64,000 bases of DNA from Novosphingobium sp. Its GTDB lineage: Bacteria; Pseudomonadota; Alphaproteobacteria; Sphingomonadales; Sphingomonadaceae. The DNA lies in NCBI RefSeq assembly GCF_039595395.1, contig NZ_JBCNLP010000001.1:124001-188000 (forward strand), in the 5' to 3' direction. The notes beneath the pieces are model-generated. The model did no database searches and had not been told where the DNA came from. It saw only the letters and a program-made list of their open reading frames with translations. A program made the translations under genes and the position numbers. Positions 1-7,585 of this stretch are shown here, one piece after another (position 1 is the stretch's first letter; every line of letters starts with the position of its first letter).

Positions 1-2
1 AC

Positions 3-221
3 CAGCCTTCCCAGTTCTCCTTCATCCATGGCGGCATGATGCCGGTGATCAACCACGCCTCGGCCGGTTGGCACCGTGCGCTGGCGATCGCCGAAATCGC
101 CCATGACGGTAGCTGGCAGAGCCCCGTTGAAGGCGCGATGTTCTTCCATTCCGCACGTATCTCGCCCCGCTGGCATCGCCAGCGCGTGGCCCGGATCGAC
201 AATCACGTCTTCTATCGCTGA
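3..221 (+). CDS. Cell-wall hydrolase, SleB-like (C-terminal part)
   Basis: This is the last 72 codons of a gene that begins before the window. The reading frame is open from base 3 and ends with the typical close of the SleB / Hydrolase_2 family (FSFIHGG near the start, then GAMFFHSARISPRW and RVARIDNHVFYR at the end). Proteins of this family cut cortex or peptidoglycan in the periplasm. The catalytic region lies upstream and is not visible, so activity cannot be judged. A strong terminator-like hairpin begins 25 bases after the stop. The family call rests on the conserved C-terminal motifs only. Confidence 0.75.
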   Translation, partial: QPSQFSFIHGGMMPVINHASAGWHRALAIAEIAHDGSWQSPVEGAMFFHSARISPRWHRQRVARIDNHVFYR

Positions 222-245
222 AGACGGTCTTCATTTGCGCCAGCC

Positions 246-286
246 AAGGCCCTCTGTTTCACGTGGAACAGAGGGCCTTGTTGTTT
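246..286 (+). terminator. Hairpin terminator after the SleB-like gene
   Basis: Arms 246-258 and 267-279 pair perfectly over 13 bases around an 8-base loop and are followed by a T-rich tail (TTGTTGTTTG). The position directly after the hydrolase stop fits an intrinsic terminator. The loop and inner arms also spell a near-parS sequence, listed separately. Confidence 0.75.
255..270. other. Near-consensus parS (ParB-binding) site
   Basis: TGTTTCACGTGGAACA differs at one base from the widely conserved bacterial parS consensus TGTTTCACGTGAAACA. It sits at the tip of the terminator hairpin at 246-279. ParB nucleates on such sites near the replication origin. Because the arms of the hairpin themselves provide part of the symmetry, the match could be incidental, but a second, perfect core lies at 56067-56080. 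Confidence 0.45.
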
Positions 287-334
287 GTGGCTCGGGAGTT
301 AGACCGGTGATCTGACCTCGCACGGAGCGCCCCA

Positions 335-706
335 ATGACCACCACGCCCTTCCGCCCGGTTCTCTATCTCAAGGACCGCTGCCCATGGTGCCTGAAGCTG
401 CGTTTGTTTCTGCTCGAGGCGGGGCTGATCGGCGGCTTCGAACTGCGCGTCTTCGTGCCCGGCGATGATCAGGAGGCGGCGATCCGCGCCGAGCTGGAGC
501 CGCATGTCGAGAAGGTGACCTTCCCCATCGCCCAGATCGCGCCGGGGCGGTATCTGCCTGATTCCGGGGCGATCATCGATCATTATGCGCAAGAGGCTGG
601 TGTGGATGTGGCCAGCCTGCCGACGCTGGATCAATATGTGCGCGGGCCTTTGGCGACCATGGCCGCGCTCAGGAAGGAAATCGCGGAGTTGAAGGGGAAA
701 GGGTAA
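335..706 (+). CDS. Glutaredoxin/GST N-domain-like protein with CPWC motif
   Basis: A 123-residue protein with a thioredoxin-type fold signature. A beta strand (PVLYLKD) leads into CPWC at residues 16-19, then a helix, a cis-Pro-like segment (FPIAQIAPG) and a PDSGAIIDHY stretch like the glutathione-binding Glu/Asp-Ser motif of GST N-terminal domains. There is no C-terminal GST helical domain, so it is closer to a glutaredoxin-like single domain. It probably acts as a cytosolic thiol oxidoreductase; the substrate is unknown. GGAG lies 8 bases before the ATG. It stands alone, convergent with xthA across a repeat element. Confidence 0.7.
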   Translation: MTTTPFRPVLYLKDRCPWCLKLRLFLLEAGLIGGFELRVFVPGDDQEAAIRAELEPHVEKVTFPIAQIAPGRYLPDSGAIIDHYAQEAGVDVASLPTLDQYVRGPLATMAALRKEIAELKGKG

Positions 707-708
707 CA

Positions 709-890
709 GCAGGGGGCGTTACGCCCTCTGCACCCCCGTTACGTCTCCCGACGATGGGGAAGCGTTTAGGGCATCGTGGTGCGTGACCTCTCCACCGCCG
801 GAGGCCATCAATGGAAGCGGCATGGCGCCACGATGAGATGATGCGCAGCCTAGACATTCATGGGAGCGCGAGGGGGTAACCCCCTCGCAT
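709..890. repeat. Intergenic palindromic element, copy A (subfamily II)
   Basis: Left end is a GCAGGGGGCG/CGCCCTCTGC hairpin with loop TTA, followed by ACCCCCGTTACGTCTCCCGAC. Right end is GACATTCATGGGAGC followed by a GCGAGGGGG/CCCCCTCGC hairpin. It lies between the convergent ends of the CPWC protein and xthA. The core (CCGCCGGAGGCCAT, GGCATGGCGCC, GATGAGATGATGCGCAGC) is shared closely with copy B only. Confidence 0.85.
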
Positions 891-902
891 CCGCTTCTTT
901 TC

Positions 903-1676
903 TTACTTCCGCAATTCAACCCAGATCGGCGCATGGTCGCTGGCCTTTTCCCGCCCGCGATGGTCCTTGTCGACTCCGCAAGCCACCAGACGATCCGCTG
1001 CCTCGGGCGAGAGCAGGGCATGATCGATGCGGAAGCCATGATCGCGCTGCCATGCTCCGGCCTGATAGTCCCAATAGGTCCAGACGCCGCCATCGGGATT
1101 GTGGGTGGCGATGGCGTCCGTCCAACCATCGTTGAGCAAACGCAGATAGGCATCACGCGATTCCGGCTGCATCAGCGCGTCATCGGCCATGGCCTTGGGG
1201 GACCAGATGTCGCGATCGGTGGGGATGACGTTGAAATCGCCTGTCACCACGACCGGGATTTCCAGAGCGCGCAGCTCGGCCATGCGGTTGCGCAGGCGTT
1301 CCATCCAGCGCAGCTTGTAATCGAACTTTGGGCCGGGTTGCGGGTTGCCGTTGGGCAGATAGATGCCGGCGATGCGGACCCCGAAAACATCGGCCTCGAT
1401 GTAGCGGGAATGCTCATCCTCGGGTTCTCCGGCCAGGCCGCGCTGGGTTTCGACGGGCTTTTCGCCATCGGCCAGGATCGCCACGCCGTTGAAGCCCTTC
1501 TGGCCGTGCCAGATGGCGTGATAGCCGATCTTCTCGAACTCATCGGCGGGGAAGCCCTCGTCCTGGGTCTTGATCTCCTGCAGGCAGGCGACCGAGGGGC
1601 GCGTCTCTTCCAGCCACTCCAGCAGGCGCGGCAGGCGGGCCTTGATGCCGTTGATGTTGAAGCTGGCGATTTTCAT
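903..1676 (-). CDS. xthA: Exodeoxyribonuclease III (AP endonuclease)
   Basis: A 257-residue protein of the exonuclease III / APE1 endonuclease-exonuclease-phosphatase fold. It cleaves DNA at abasic sites and trims 3' blocked ends in base-excision repair. Visible catalytic residues are N7 in FNING, E34 in LQEIK, Y107, D147 and N149 in GDFN, D218-H219 in RIDHA and D247-H248 in SDHAP. All family positions are present. The start at MKIASFN matches the family and has AGGAA 8 bases upstream; a longer frame starting at 1700 would add eight residues unlike the family. The gene stands alone, bracketed by repeat copies A and B in the same orientation, about 1 kb apart. Confidence 0.95.
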   Translation of the reverse strand: MKIASFNINGIKARLPRLLEWLEETRPSVACLQEIKTQDEGFPADEFEKIGYHAIWHGQKGFNGVAILADGEKPVETQRGLAGEPEDEHSRYIEADVFGVRIAGIYLPNGNPQPGPKFDYKLRWMERLRNRMAELRALEIPVVVTGDFNVIPTDRDIWSPKAMADDALMQPESRDAYLRLLNDGWTDAIATHNPDGGVWTYWDYQAGAWQRDHGFRIDHALLSPEAADRLVACGVDKDHRGREKASDHAPIWVELRK

Positions 1677-1700
1677 GTGAAGGTTCCTAGGAAGAGACAA

Positions 1701-1887
1701 GCAGGGGGCGTTACGCCCCCTGCACCCCCATTACGTCTCCCGACGAGAGGGGGCGCAAGTGCGCAGCCTTACGCTCCCTCTCTACCGCCGGAGGCCATAA
1801 ATGAAAGCCGCTTCGCGGCATGGCGCCGCGATGAGATGATGCGCAGCGTAGACATTAACGGGAGCGCGAGGGCGATGGCCCTCGCAT
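1701..1887. repeat. Intergenic palindromic element, copy B (subfamily II)
   Basis: Left hairpin GCAGGGGGCG/CGCCCCCTGC, then ACCCCCATTACGTCTCCCGAC; right end GACATTAACGGGAGC and a GCGAGGGC/GCCCTCGC hairpin. It is the only copy lying between two divergent gene starts (xthA and hemB), so at least one promoter must lie inside it or between it and a start codon. It shares its core with copy A. Confidence 0.85.
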
Positions 1888-1955
1888 TTTCCTCTTCTTC
1901 CCCTTTCGACCAAAATCGCATTCCCCCTTGCCTTTATCGGGTCTAGACCTCCCAT

Positions 1956-2963
1956 ATGACCCAGACCATCCTTGCCCCCTTCCCCGCCCAGCGCCCCCGC
2001 CGCAGCCGCTCCACCCCCTGGAGCCGCGCGATGCACCGCGAGACGATCCTCACCCCCGCCAACCTCATCTGGCCGCTGTTCGTGGCCGATGGCCAAGGTG
2101 TGGAAGATCCCATCGCCAGCCTTCCCGGCGTCTCGCGCTGGAGTGTCGATCTGATGGTGGAGCGCGCGAAGGAGGCGGTGAGCCTCGGCATCCCCTGCCT
2201 CGCCCTATTCCCCTACACCCAGAAGGAGCGCCGCAGCGAGGACGGCAAGGAAGCGCTCAATCCGGACAATCTGATGTGCCGCGCCATTCGCGCCATCAAG
2301 GACGCCTGCGGCGACGATATCGGCATTCTGACCGATGTGGCGCTCGATCCCTACACCTCGCACGGGCAGGATGGGCTGATCGATGACAACGGCTATGTGC
2401 TCAACGATGCCACGGTGGAAACGCTGGTCGGCCAGAGCCTGAATCAGGCCAATGCCGGCGCCGATATCATCGCGCCGAGCGATATGATGGATGGCCGCAT
2501 CGCCGCCATTCGCGCGGCTCTGGAAGGCGCCAACCACCAGAACGTGCAGATCATGTCCTATGCCGCCAAATACGCCAGCGCCTTTTATGGCCCGTTCCGC
2601 GATGCGGTGGGCTCGCGCGGGCTGCTGAAGGGCGACAAGAAGACCTATCAGATGGACCCTGCCAACAGCGACGAGGCCCTGCGCGAAGTCGCCATCGATC
2701 TGGCCGAGGGCGCCGACAGCGTGATGGTCAAGCCCGGCCTGCCCTATCTGGACATCGCCCGCCGCGTGAAGGACGAATTCGGCGTGCCGGTCTTCGCCTA
2801 TCAGGTCAGCGGCGAGTATGCGATGATCGAGCATGCCGTGGCCGCCGGCGCCGCCGACCGTGACACGATGGTGCTGGAAACGCTGCTGGCCTTCCGCCGT
2901 GCGGGCTGCTCGGGGGTGCTGACGTACCATGCGGCCCATGCCGCGCGCCTGCTGAATGGCTGA
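1956..2963 (+). CDS. hemB: Delta-aminolevulinic acid dehydratase (porphobilinogen synthase)
   Basis: Condenses two 5-aminolevulinate molecules to porphobilinogen in haem synthesis, in the cytosol. It has 335 residues, normal for the family. The two Schiff-base lysines are K205 (SYAAKYASAFYGPFRDA) and K259 (MVKPGLPYLD). The metal-site segment DVALDPYTSHGQDG is the aspartate-rich type, not the cysteine-rich zinc type of the enteric enzyme, which suggests magnesium/potassium dependence. It leads a tight run: its last 8 bases overlap the following acetyltransferase. Upstream lies repeat copy B, 68 bases before the ATG. Confidence 0.96.
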   Translation: MTQTILAPFPAQRPRRSRSTPWSRAMHRETILTPANLIWPLFVADGQGVEDPIASLPGVSRWSVDLMVERAKEAVSLGIPCLALFPYTQKERRSEDGKEALNPDNLMCRAIRAIKDACGDDIGILTDVALDPYTSHGQDGLIDDNGYVLNDATVETLVGQSLNQANAGADIIAPSDMMDGRIAAIRAALEGANHQNVQIMSYAAKYASAFYGPFRDAVGSRGLLKGDKKTYQMDPANSDEALREVAIDLAEGADSVMVKPGLPYLDIARRVKDEFGVPVFAYQVSGEYAMIEHAVAAGAADRDTMVLETLLAFRRAGCSGVLTYHAAHAARLLNG

Positions 2964-3486
2964 TTTCCGCCTTGAGACCGAGCGGCTGATCCTGCGCAGT
3001 TGGCGGGATTCGGACCGCGAGCCTTTCTGGGCGATGGCTCAGGATGAGGAGGTTATGCGCTATCTGCCCGCGCTGGATCGCGCCGGGGCCGATGCCGCGC
3101 TAGCGCGTGGCGTGGCGATGCAGGTCGAGCATGGGCACTGTTTCTGGGCGCTGGAACGGCGCGAGGATGGCGCTTTCCTCGGCATGTGCGGGATGGCCCC
3201 TCCCCGCGATCCGCTGGTGGAGTATGAGGTGGGCTGGCGCCTCATGCGCCATGCCTGGGGCCGGGGCTATGCGCAGGAGGCGGCGCGGGCCACGCTGGCA
3301 TGGGCCTGGGCCAACCGCCCCATGCCGACCATCGTTGCGATCACCGTTCCCGACAACCGCGCCAGTTGGACCCTGATGGAGCGCATCGGCATGACCCGCG
3401 CGGCAGACGAGGATTTCGAGCATCCCTCCCTGCCCGAGGGCCACCCTTTGCGCCTGCACCGGCTTTACCGTATCCACAGGCCATGA
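2956..3486 (+). CDS. GNAT-family N-acetyltransferase (RimJ/RimL type)
   Basis: A 176-residue Acetyltransf_3-type protein. The N-terminal LETERLILRSWRDSDREPFWAM motif, the strand pair LGMCGM...YEVGWRLMRHAWGRGYAQEA (acetyl-CoA loop) and the C-terminal ITVPDNRASWTLMERIGM segment are typical of the family. The acceptor substrate (ribosomal protein, amino acid or small molecule) cannot be told. The start overlaps hemB by 8 bases and the stop overlaps the next start in ATGA, so it is translated from the hemB transcript. Confidence 0.85.
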   Translation: MADFRLETERLILRSWRDSDREPFWAMAQDEEVMRYLPALDRAGADAALARGVAMQVEHGHCFWALERREDGAFLGMCGMAPPRDPLVEYEVGWRLMRHAWGRGYAQEAARATLAWAWANRPMPTIVAITVPDNRASWTLMERIGMTRAADEDFEHPSLPEGHPLRLHRLYRIHRP

Positions 3487-4040
3487 CTCAGCGCCCCGAT
3501 ATCACCATCGCCCCCTTCAAGGGCATCTGGCCGCGCATCCATGAGAGCGCCTTTATCGCTCCCGGCTGCCGCATCATCGGCGATGTCGAGATCGGGCCCG
3601 ACGTTTCCATCTGGTACAATTGCGTTATTCGCGGCGATGCGAACCACATCCGCATCGGCGCGCGCAGCAACATTCAGGACGGCAGCGTCGTCCATTGCGA
3701 TTCCCCCAAGCCGAACCGTCCCGACGGCTTCCCCACACTGATCGGTGAGGATGTGCTGGTGGGCCATATGGCCATGATCCACGGCTGCATCCTTGAAGAC
3801 CGTGCCTTCGTCGGCATGGGCGCCATGGTGATGGACGCCGCCCGCATCTCCAGCGACGCCATGCTGGCCGCAGGAGCCCTCCTGAGCCCCGGCAAGGTGA
3901 TCCCGCCCCGAGAGCTATGGGTTGGCCGCCCAGCCGCCTTCAGCCGCACCCTGAACGACCAGCAACTGGCCGCGATGCAGGATGGCGTGGCGCGCTATGT
4001 GACGAACGGTCGCCTGCATCGAGAGGCGCTGGAGGGCTGA
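3483..4040 (+). CDS. Gamma-carbonic anhydrase family hexapeptide-repeat protein
   Basis: A 185-residue left-handed beta-helix protein. The repeats (IGDVEIGPDVSIWYNCVIRGD, IRIGARSNIQDG) and three histidines at the expected metal-ligand positions (VVHCD, VGHMA, MIHGC) mark the gamma-carbonic anhydrase / YrdA-like family. In related bacteria these proteins are often metal-binding with uncertain hydratase activity. The ATG overlaps the stop of the acetyltransferase, and its own stop overlaps the next start, so it is the third gene of the hemB operon. Confidence 0.88.
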   Translation: MTQRPDITIAPFKGIWPRIHESAFIAPGCRIIGDVEIGPDVSIWYNCVIRGDANHIRIGARSNIQDGSVVHCDSPKPNRPDGFPTLIGEDVLVGHMAMIHGCILEDRAFVGMGAMVMDAARISSDAMLAAGALLSPGKVIPPRELWVGRPAAFSRTLNDQQLAAMQDGVARYVTNGRLHREALEG

Positions 4041-4321
4041 TGGCCCGTCCCAAAGCTGATTTGCCGGAAGCGGAAGCCATTCGCGCTCTGCTGGATGAGG
4101 AAGGCCGCCTGGCCTTGCGTGTGACGCCGGGGGCCCGTTCGGAAGGGCTTGAGGTCGCGGATGGGCGGCTGCTGGCCAAAGTCCGCGCCAAGCCGGAGGA
4201 TGGCAAGGCCAATGCCGCGGTGATCGATCTGGTGGCGCAGGGGTTGGGTGTGGCGCCGTCGCGATTGACGTTGCTGCGTGGGGCGACTTCAAGGGACAAG
4301 TTGTTGGGGTTGCAAGATTAA
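4040..4321 (+). CDS. DUF167 / YggU family protein
   Basis: A 93-residue protein of the UPF0235 family, recognised by LALRVTPGARSEGL, the central LLAKVRAKPEDGKANAAVIDLVAQGLGV block and the LRGATSRDKLLGL ending. The family is widespread in bacteria and eukaryotes; its molecular role is not established. The start overlaps the preceding stop by one base (TGATG). A longer frame from 3917 runs into the carbonic anhydrase gene and lacks family similarity, so the short form was chosen. Last gene of the hemB run; a repeat element begins 8 bases after the stop. Confidence 0.9.
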   Translation: MARPKADLPEAEAIRALLDEEGRLALRVTPGARSEGLEVADGRLLAKVRAKPEDGKANAAVIDLVAQGLGVAPSRLTLLRGATSRDKLLGLQD

Positions 4322-4329
4322 AAAGGAAA

Positions 4330-4554
4330 ATGCGAGGGGGTTACCCCCTCGCGCTCCCGGAACGTCTTCCGACGAAGCGGCGGTGGTTCCCGATCCGAGC
4401 GTACCAGCGCAAGACAAGGCGCCGCAGGCAATCAAATCAAAATGACAGGTTGCGCTGACGATTCATGCCTGCGGCGCGGCAAACTGAGCGCAACGCCGAA
4501 CCCGATGCGCCAAGGCCGACATTAAAGGGAGCGCGAGGGCGATGGCCCTCGCAT
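4330..4554. repeat. Intergenic palindromic element, copy C (subfamily I)
   Basis: Fills most of the 305-base gap between the convergent DUF167 gene and clpA. Left hairpin GCGAGGGGG/CCCCCTCGC, box GCTCCCGGAACGTCTTCCGACGA, inner palindrome GCGCCGCAGGC...GCCTGCGGCGC, box CGAACCCGATGCGC, then GACATTAAAGGGAGC and right hairpin GCGAGGGC/GCCCTCGC. The bases after it (4555-4626) include a GGGCGCCAC/GTGGCGCCC hairpin just beyond the clpA stop, a possible terminator. Confidence 0.9.
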
Positions 4555-4626
4555 TTCTCTATTCTTCCTGAATCAAAAAAGGGCGCCACCCTCGCGAGTG
4601 GCGCCCCTTCTTGCGCGGTCCAGCGC

Positions 4627-6999
4627 TTACTCCTTGCCGTCGGCCTTGCTGGGGGCTTCGGGCGCATTCTTCTGGCCGCGGGCCTTCTTGTTGACCACCT
4701 TGGGCGCGGCGGGTGTCAGTTGGAAGTTGAGGGCGGGCTTGCCGTCCTCATCATCCTTGAGCGTGACGTTCACCTCGCCGCCATGGGCCAGCTTGCCGAA
4801 CAGCAGTTCCTCCGCCAGCGGCTGCTTGACCTTGTCCTGAATGAGGCGGGCCATGGGCCGGGCGCCATAGAGCTTGTCATAGCCGCGTTCACCCAGCCAG
4901 GCGCGCGCTTCGGCGTCGAACTGGATGTGGACGTTCTGGTCGGCGAGCTGCAGTTCCAGTTGCAGGATGAACTTGTCCACCACCATGCTGACGACCGAGG
5001 TGGGCAGGTAGGCGAAGGGCACGATGGCATCCAGACGGTTGCGGAATTCCGGCGTGAACAGGTTCTTGACCGCTTCCTCGCCGGCGTCCGCCTTGGAGAT
5101 GTCGCCAAAGCCGATGCCGTTGCGCGCCATGTCGCTGGCCCCCGCATTGGTGGTCATGATCAGGACCACATTGCGGAAATCCACCGTCTTGCCGTGGTGA
5201 TCGGTCAGGCGGCCATTGTCCATCACCTGCAGCAGGATGTTGAACAGATCGGGGTGCGCCTTCTCGATCTCGTCGAGCAGCAGCACGCAATGGGGCTGCT
5301 GGTCGATGGCATCGGTGAGCAGACCGCCCTGATCGAAGCCGACATAGCCCGGAGGGGCACCGATCAGGCGCGAGACCGAGTGCCGCTCCATATATTCCGA
5401 CATGTCGAAACGCTGGAGCGGAATGCCCATGATCTCGGCCAGACGGCGCGCGACTTCGGTCTTGCCCACACCGGTCGGGCCCGAGAACAGGAACGAGCCG
5501 ATCGGCTTGTCCGGGTCACGCAGACCGGCGCGCGAGAGCTTCATCGCGCGGGACAGCACCTCGATGGCCTTGTCCTGCCCGAAGACCACGCGCTTGAGGT
5601 CACGCTCCAGATGCTCCAGCACCTTCTTGTCGTCGGACGAGACGCTCTTGGGCGGGATGCGCGCCATGGTGGCGATCACCTGCTCGATCTCGCGGCCGGT
5701 GATCGTCTTCTTGCGCTTGCTGGGCGCCACCAGCATCTGCATCGCGCCCACCTCGTCGATCACGTCGATCGCCTTGTCGGGCAGCTTGCGGTCGTTGATG
5801 TAGCGCGCGGAGAGTTCCACCGCCGTCTTGATCGCCTCGGCGGTGTATTTCACCTTGTGGTGATCCTCAAACGCCGTGCGCAGACCCTTGAGGATCTTGA
5901 TCGTATCCTCGATGCTGGGCTCGTTCACGTCGATCTTCTGGAAGCGGCGCAGCAGGGCGCGGTCCTTCTCGAAGTGGTTGCGGAACTCCTTGTAGGTGGT
6001 CGAGCCGATGCAGCGGATCGTGCCGCCCGACAGCGCGGGCTTCAGCAGATTCGAGGCATCCATGGCGCCGCCAGAGGTGGCGCCGGCACCGATCACCGTG
6101 TGGATTTCATCGATGAACAGCACGGCATGCGGCATCTTCTCCAACTCGGAGACGACCTGCTTCAGGCGTTCCTCGAAATCGCCGCGATAGCGCGTGCCCG
6201 CCAGCAGGCTGCCCATATCGAGCGAATAGATCACCGCATTGGCCAGCACCTCGGGCACGTCGCCCTCGACGATCTTGCGCGCCAGACCCTCTGCGATGGC
6301 GGTCTTGCCCACGCCCGGATCGCCCACATAGAGCGGGTTGTTCTTGGAACGGCGGCACAGGATTTGGATGGTGCGGTCCACCTCGGGCCCGCGCCCGATC
6401 AGCGGGTCGACCTTGCCGCCCAGCGCCTTCTCATTGAGGTTCACCGTGAACTGGTCGAGCGCGGAATCCTTCTTGTTGGCCGATGCGCTCTTGGTCTCGG
6501 GCTTGTCCTCATGCGGGGTTTCTTCCGCGCCCTTGGGGTGCTTGTCCTCGATGCGCTTGCCGCCCTTGCCGATGCCATGGCTGATGAAGCTGACGGCATC
6601 CAGGCGGCTCATATCCTGCTGCTGCAGGAAATAGACGGCATAGGAATCCCGCTCGGAGAACAGGGCCACCAGCACATTGGCACCGGTGACGGTGTCCTTC
6701 CCGCTGGATTGCACATGCAGGATGGCACGCTGGATCACGCGCTGGAAACCGGCGGTTGGGGCGGGTTCCGCCTTGTCCTTGGTTTTCAGGCTTTGATATT
6801 CCTGATCCAGATATTGCTTCACCGCCTCGGACAGTTCGCCAAGGTCAACCCCGCAGGCGTTCATCACCTGAGCCGCATCCACGTCATCGATCAGCGCGAG
6901 CAGCAGATGCTCAAGCGTGGCATATTCGTGGCTGCGCTCCGAGGCATGCGCCAGCGCGGCGTGAAGGGTCTTTTCGAGGCTTTGGGCGAAACTGGGCAT
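4627..6999 (-). CDS. clpA: ATP-dependent Clp protease ATP-binding subunit ClpA
   Basis: The unfoldase partner of ClpP; it threads substrates into the protease chamber in the cytosol. 790 residues: Clp N-domain (1-140), a charged linker (about 145-185), first AAA module with Walker A GDPGVGKT (226-233) and Walker B VLFIDE (293-298), second module with GPTGVGKT (507-514) and VLLLDEIEK. An IGF tripeptide at 629-631 lies where ClpA carries its ClpP-docking loop. The charged C-terminal tail (KKARGQKNAPEAPSKADGKE) is unusual but harmless-looking. clpS, often next to clpA in other bacteria, is not adjacent; the upstream gene is DUF1192. The long antisense frame over this gene is a GC-rich shadow. 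Confidence 0.97.
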   Translation of the reverse strand: MPSFAQSLEKTLHAALAHASERSHEYATLEHLLLALIDDVDAAQVMNACGVDLGELSEAVKQYLDQEYQSLKTKDKAEPAPTAGFQRVIQRAILHVQSSGKDTVTGANVLVALFSERDSYAVYFLQQQDMSRLDAVSFISHGIGKGGKRIEDKHPKGAEETPHEDKPETKSASANKKDSALDQFTVNLNEKALGGKVDPLIGRGPEVDRTIQILCRRSKNNPLYVGDPGVGKTAIAEGLARKIVEGDVPEVLANAVIYSLDMGSLLAGTRYRGDFEERLKQVVSELEKMPHAVLFIDEIHTVIGAGATSGGAMDASNLLKPALSGGTIRCIGSTTYKEFRNHFEKDRALLRRFQKIDVNEPSIEDTIKILKGLRTAFEDHHKVKYTAEAIKTAVELSARYINDRKLPDKAIDVIDEVGAMQMLVAPSKRKKTITGREIEQVIATMARIPPKSVSSDDKKVLEHLERDLKRVVFGQDKAIEVLSRAMKLSRAGLRDPDKPIGSFLFSGPTGVGKTEVARRLAEIMGIPLQRFDMSEYMERHSVSRLIGAPPGYVGFDQGGLLTDAIDQQPHCVLLLDEIEKAHPDLFNILLQVMDNGRLTDHHGKTVDFRNVVLIMTTNAGASDMARNGIGFGDISKADAGEEAVKNLFTPEFRNRLDAIVPFAYLPTSVVSMVVDKFILQLELQLADQNVHIQFDAEARAWLGERGYDKLYGARPMARLIQDKVKQPLAEELLFGKLAHGGEVNVTLKDDEDGKPALNFQLTPAAPKVVNKKARGQKNAPEAPSKADGKE

Positions 7000-7278
7000 C
7001 TTGGCACTTTCGCTAGGAACTCAACGTTCGTGAGTCGGCGCCGTGTGGACGGGCGCCTGATGAAAACAGCGAGCGGGGCTGGAGGAATGAAACGCCCGGA
7101 AGGGGCTGGCGGTCCATGCGGCTTTGGCGTCCGCATGGGATCTGATGTGGGAACCGATCACGGAAGTCGGCTCCATCGACAATCTCTATATGGGGCACCC
7201 TCGCCGGATTGCGAGGGGGGGCTCCACGCATAGCGTTCATGCGCCGGATGCCCATGGCCTGAATGATCCCGCCCGCCT
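7000..7278 (-). promoter_or_regulatory. clpA 5' leader with two hairpins
   Basis: 279 bases between DUF1192 and clpA, with no convincing gene. Two stem-loops lie in the probable leader: CCATGCGG/CCGCATGG (7114-7121, 7131-7138, 9-base loop) and CCCTCGC/GCGAGGG (7198-7204, 7211-7217). On the minus strand CCCCATATAG (7186-7195) resembles a heat-shock sigma-32 minus-10 element, but the region 13 bases further upstream (CTCGCAA) is only a weak match to CTTGAAA. Promoter assignment is inference. Confidence 0.3.
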
Positions 7279-7491
7279 TCATGCGCGCGGCCTGAACAGG
7301 GCATCGGCAGCCAGCCTGTGGGCACTGGCCCGCGAAGCATGCGCCTTGACGCGCTCAATCTCGATTTCGAGCAAATGGATACGGGCGCTCAACTCGTCCT
7401 GCGAATAGCGATCGAGGCTTTCGCTGGCGAGCGCTTGGGCGGCGTCCTTGCTGACGCCACCGGACGGAACGGGGCGGTCATCGTCTTCCAT
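7279..7491 (-). CDS. DUF1192 domain-containing small protein
   Basis: A 70-residue acidic protein with the DUF1192 hallmark LDRYSQDELSARIHLLEIEIERVKAH, a short predicted coiled coil, and an ATG at 7491 that begins MEDDDRP. The family is confined to alphaproteobacteria and has no known function. An AAGGA lies 9 bases before the ATG. A longer frame to 7662 overlaps the divergent oxidoreductase start and was rejected. It may be co-transcribed with clpA, 279 bases downstream, though that gap has its own possible promoter. Confidence 0.85.
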   Translation of the reverse strand: MEDDDRPVPSGGVSKDAAQALASESLDRYSQDELSARIHLLEIEIERVKAHASRASAHRLAADALFRPRA

Positions 7492-7585
7492 TGGAAGCAC
7501 ATCCTTGACGTCGCGGCGCTTGCTGTCAACCGCTTGCGCGTTTAGGGCTGACAAGCGTGAGTTTACCGAGCCTGGCGGGGTAGCG

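Noticed and set aside
4465..7233. 922-codon plus-strand frame opposite clpA
   Set aside because: It is antisense to a complete ClpA with all motifs; its His/Leu/Asp-rich composition is the usual shadow of a high-GC gene.
7013..7282. 89-codon minus-strand frame between DUF1192 and clpA
   Set aside because: Arg/Pro-rich composition, no ribosome-binding site, no recognised pattern; it is more likely leader sequence.
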